IMG/VR virus record: IMGVR_UViG_3300033153_012581
Location: 1 to 22,615 of that record
Length of the DNA: 22,615 nt
Direction: 5' to 3' (one strand)
DNA from: a virus
Shown: in pieces, positions 22,388 to 22,615 of the stretch
Numbering within the stretch: the stretch's first letter is position 1
How the letters are laid out: every line of letters starts with the position of its first letter
Program-made: the position numbers and the translations under genes
Notes under the pieces: generated by a model
What the model was told of the DNA's origin: nothing
What the model saw: the letters and a program-made list of their open reading frames with translations, nothing else
The model's database searches: none

Positions 22388-22615
22388 CACTGACTATCTT
22401 AGAGCAACCTGGCAGGAAGAGCCAGCTAAACGGCTCTCAGAGGCTCTCAGGGCTCAAAGATAGAAGGGAGGGGAGGGGGTATGCGCCCTTAAGTATCAGT
22501 CCCGCTGTCGGCGGCTCTCAGTCTTCTCTCGGCGGCGCTCTCGCTTGGGGACTTTGGAAAACCGGCTAAGCCCGCCCCCTGGCTGCCCCGGCTTCACACC
22601 ACTTGATTGGCGTCT
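22388..22615. other. Upstream region of the packaging operon
   Basis: No gene is supported in these 228 bases. They hold the GGCTCTCAG repeats listed separately and G/C-rich runs. A possible weak hairpin at 22562-22591 (CCGG and AGCC stem parts with a 3x3 internal loop, followed on the minus strand by TTTT) may end an upstream transcript. I could not place a convincing -35/-10 pair. Confidence 0.4.
22432..22461. repeat. Three near-tandem 10-bp repeats (GGCTCTCAGA type)
   Basis: GGCTCTCAGA, GGCTCTCAGG and a degenerate GGCTCAAAGA follow one another, 45-74 bases upstream of the putative small terminase start. A further exact GGCTCTCAG lies at 22513-22521. The spacing of about one helical turn fits cooperative protein binding, as an operator or packaging recognition site. 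Confidence 0.6.

Overview
The window is a compact, single-strand block of virion genes from a tailed bacteriophage (or prophage) with a contractile tail. Every gene I can support lies on the minus strand, so the genes are read from the right end of the window to the left. Genes overlap by a few bases or sit a few bases apart, and most have a clear AGGAGG-type ribosome binding site. The major proteins look like the T4-type myovirus set (T4 gp17, gp20, gp21, gp23, gp18 and gp19 counterparts) but are diverged and often longer. No integrase, lysis, replication, tRNA or host gene is visible, so the host cannot be named beyond 'a bacterium'.

In reading order, DNA packaging comes first: a putative small terminase (22387-21731) and the large terminase (21724-19706). 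After a small unknown gene comes the portal (19324-16463), interrupted by a 362-residue HNH-type intein. Head assembly follows: a 268-residue unknown, a very acidic 288-residue protein, a 50-residue basic peptide, a prohead protease fused to a scaffold-like acidic and helical region, and a gp23-type major capsid protein (12730-11234). This portal / acidic core protein / small basic protein / protease / scaffold / capsid order resembles T4 genes 20-67-68-21-22-23.

The neck and tail-completion region (11123-6309) holds about ten small genes of mostly unknown role. It includes a 54-residue zinc ribbon, a Cys-rich protein with two likely zinc sites, and one of two proteins that share a C-terminal SAP/HeH-like domain; the other lies just before the sheath. 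The tail module follows: sheath (5897-3342), a small virion protein, tail tube (2868-2387), a strong terminator, a second tube-like protein with a Gly/Ala-rich insert (2314-1535), a 59-residue peptide, an HNH-like plus double ribbon-helix-helix protein, and the start of a tail-assembly/baseplate-type protein that runs off the left edge.

The most striking observation is that the two most essential tail genes are both interrupted. The sheath has an in-frame TAA after codon 275, with the reading frame otherwise open on both sides. The tube needs a -1 shift at a run of five G to give a normal-length 160-residue product. These may be sequence errors, a decaying prophage, or recoding; the sequence alone cannot decide. 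Other points worth a look are the intein at the conserved portal site, a beta-rich module shared by the sheath (apparently three copies) and the capsid protein (one copy), and the HNH/RHH protein that lacks the HNH catalytic histidines.
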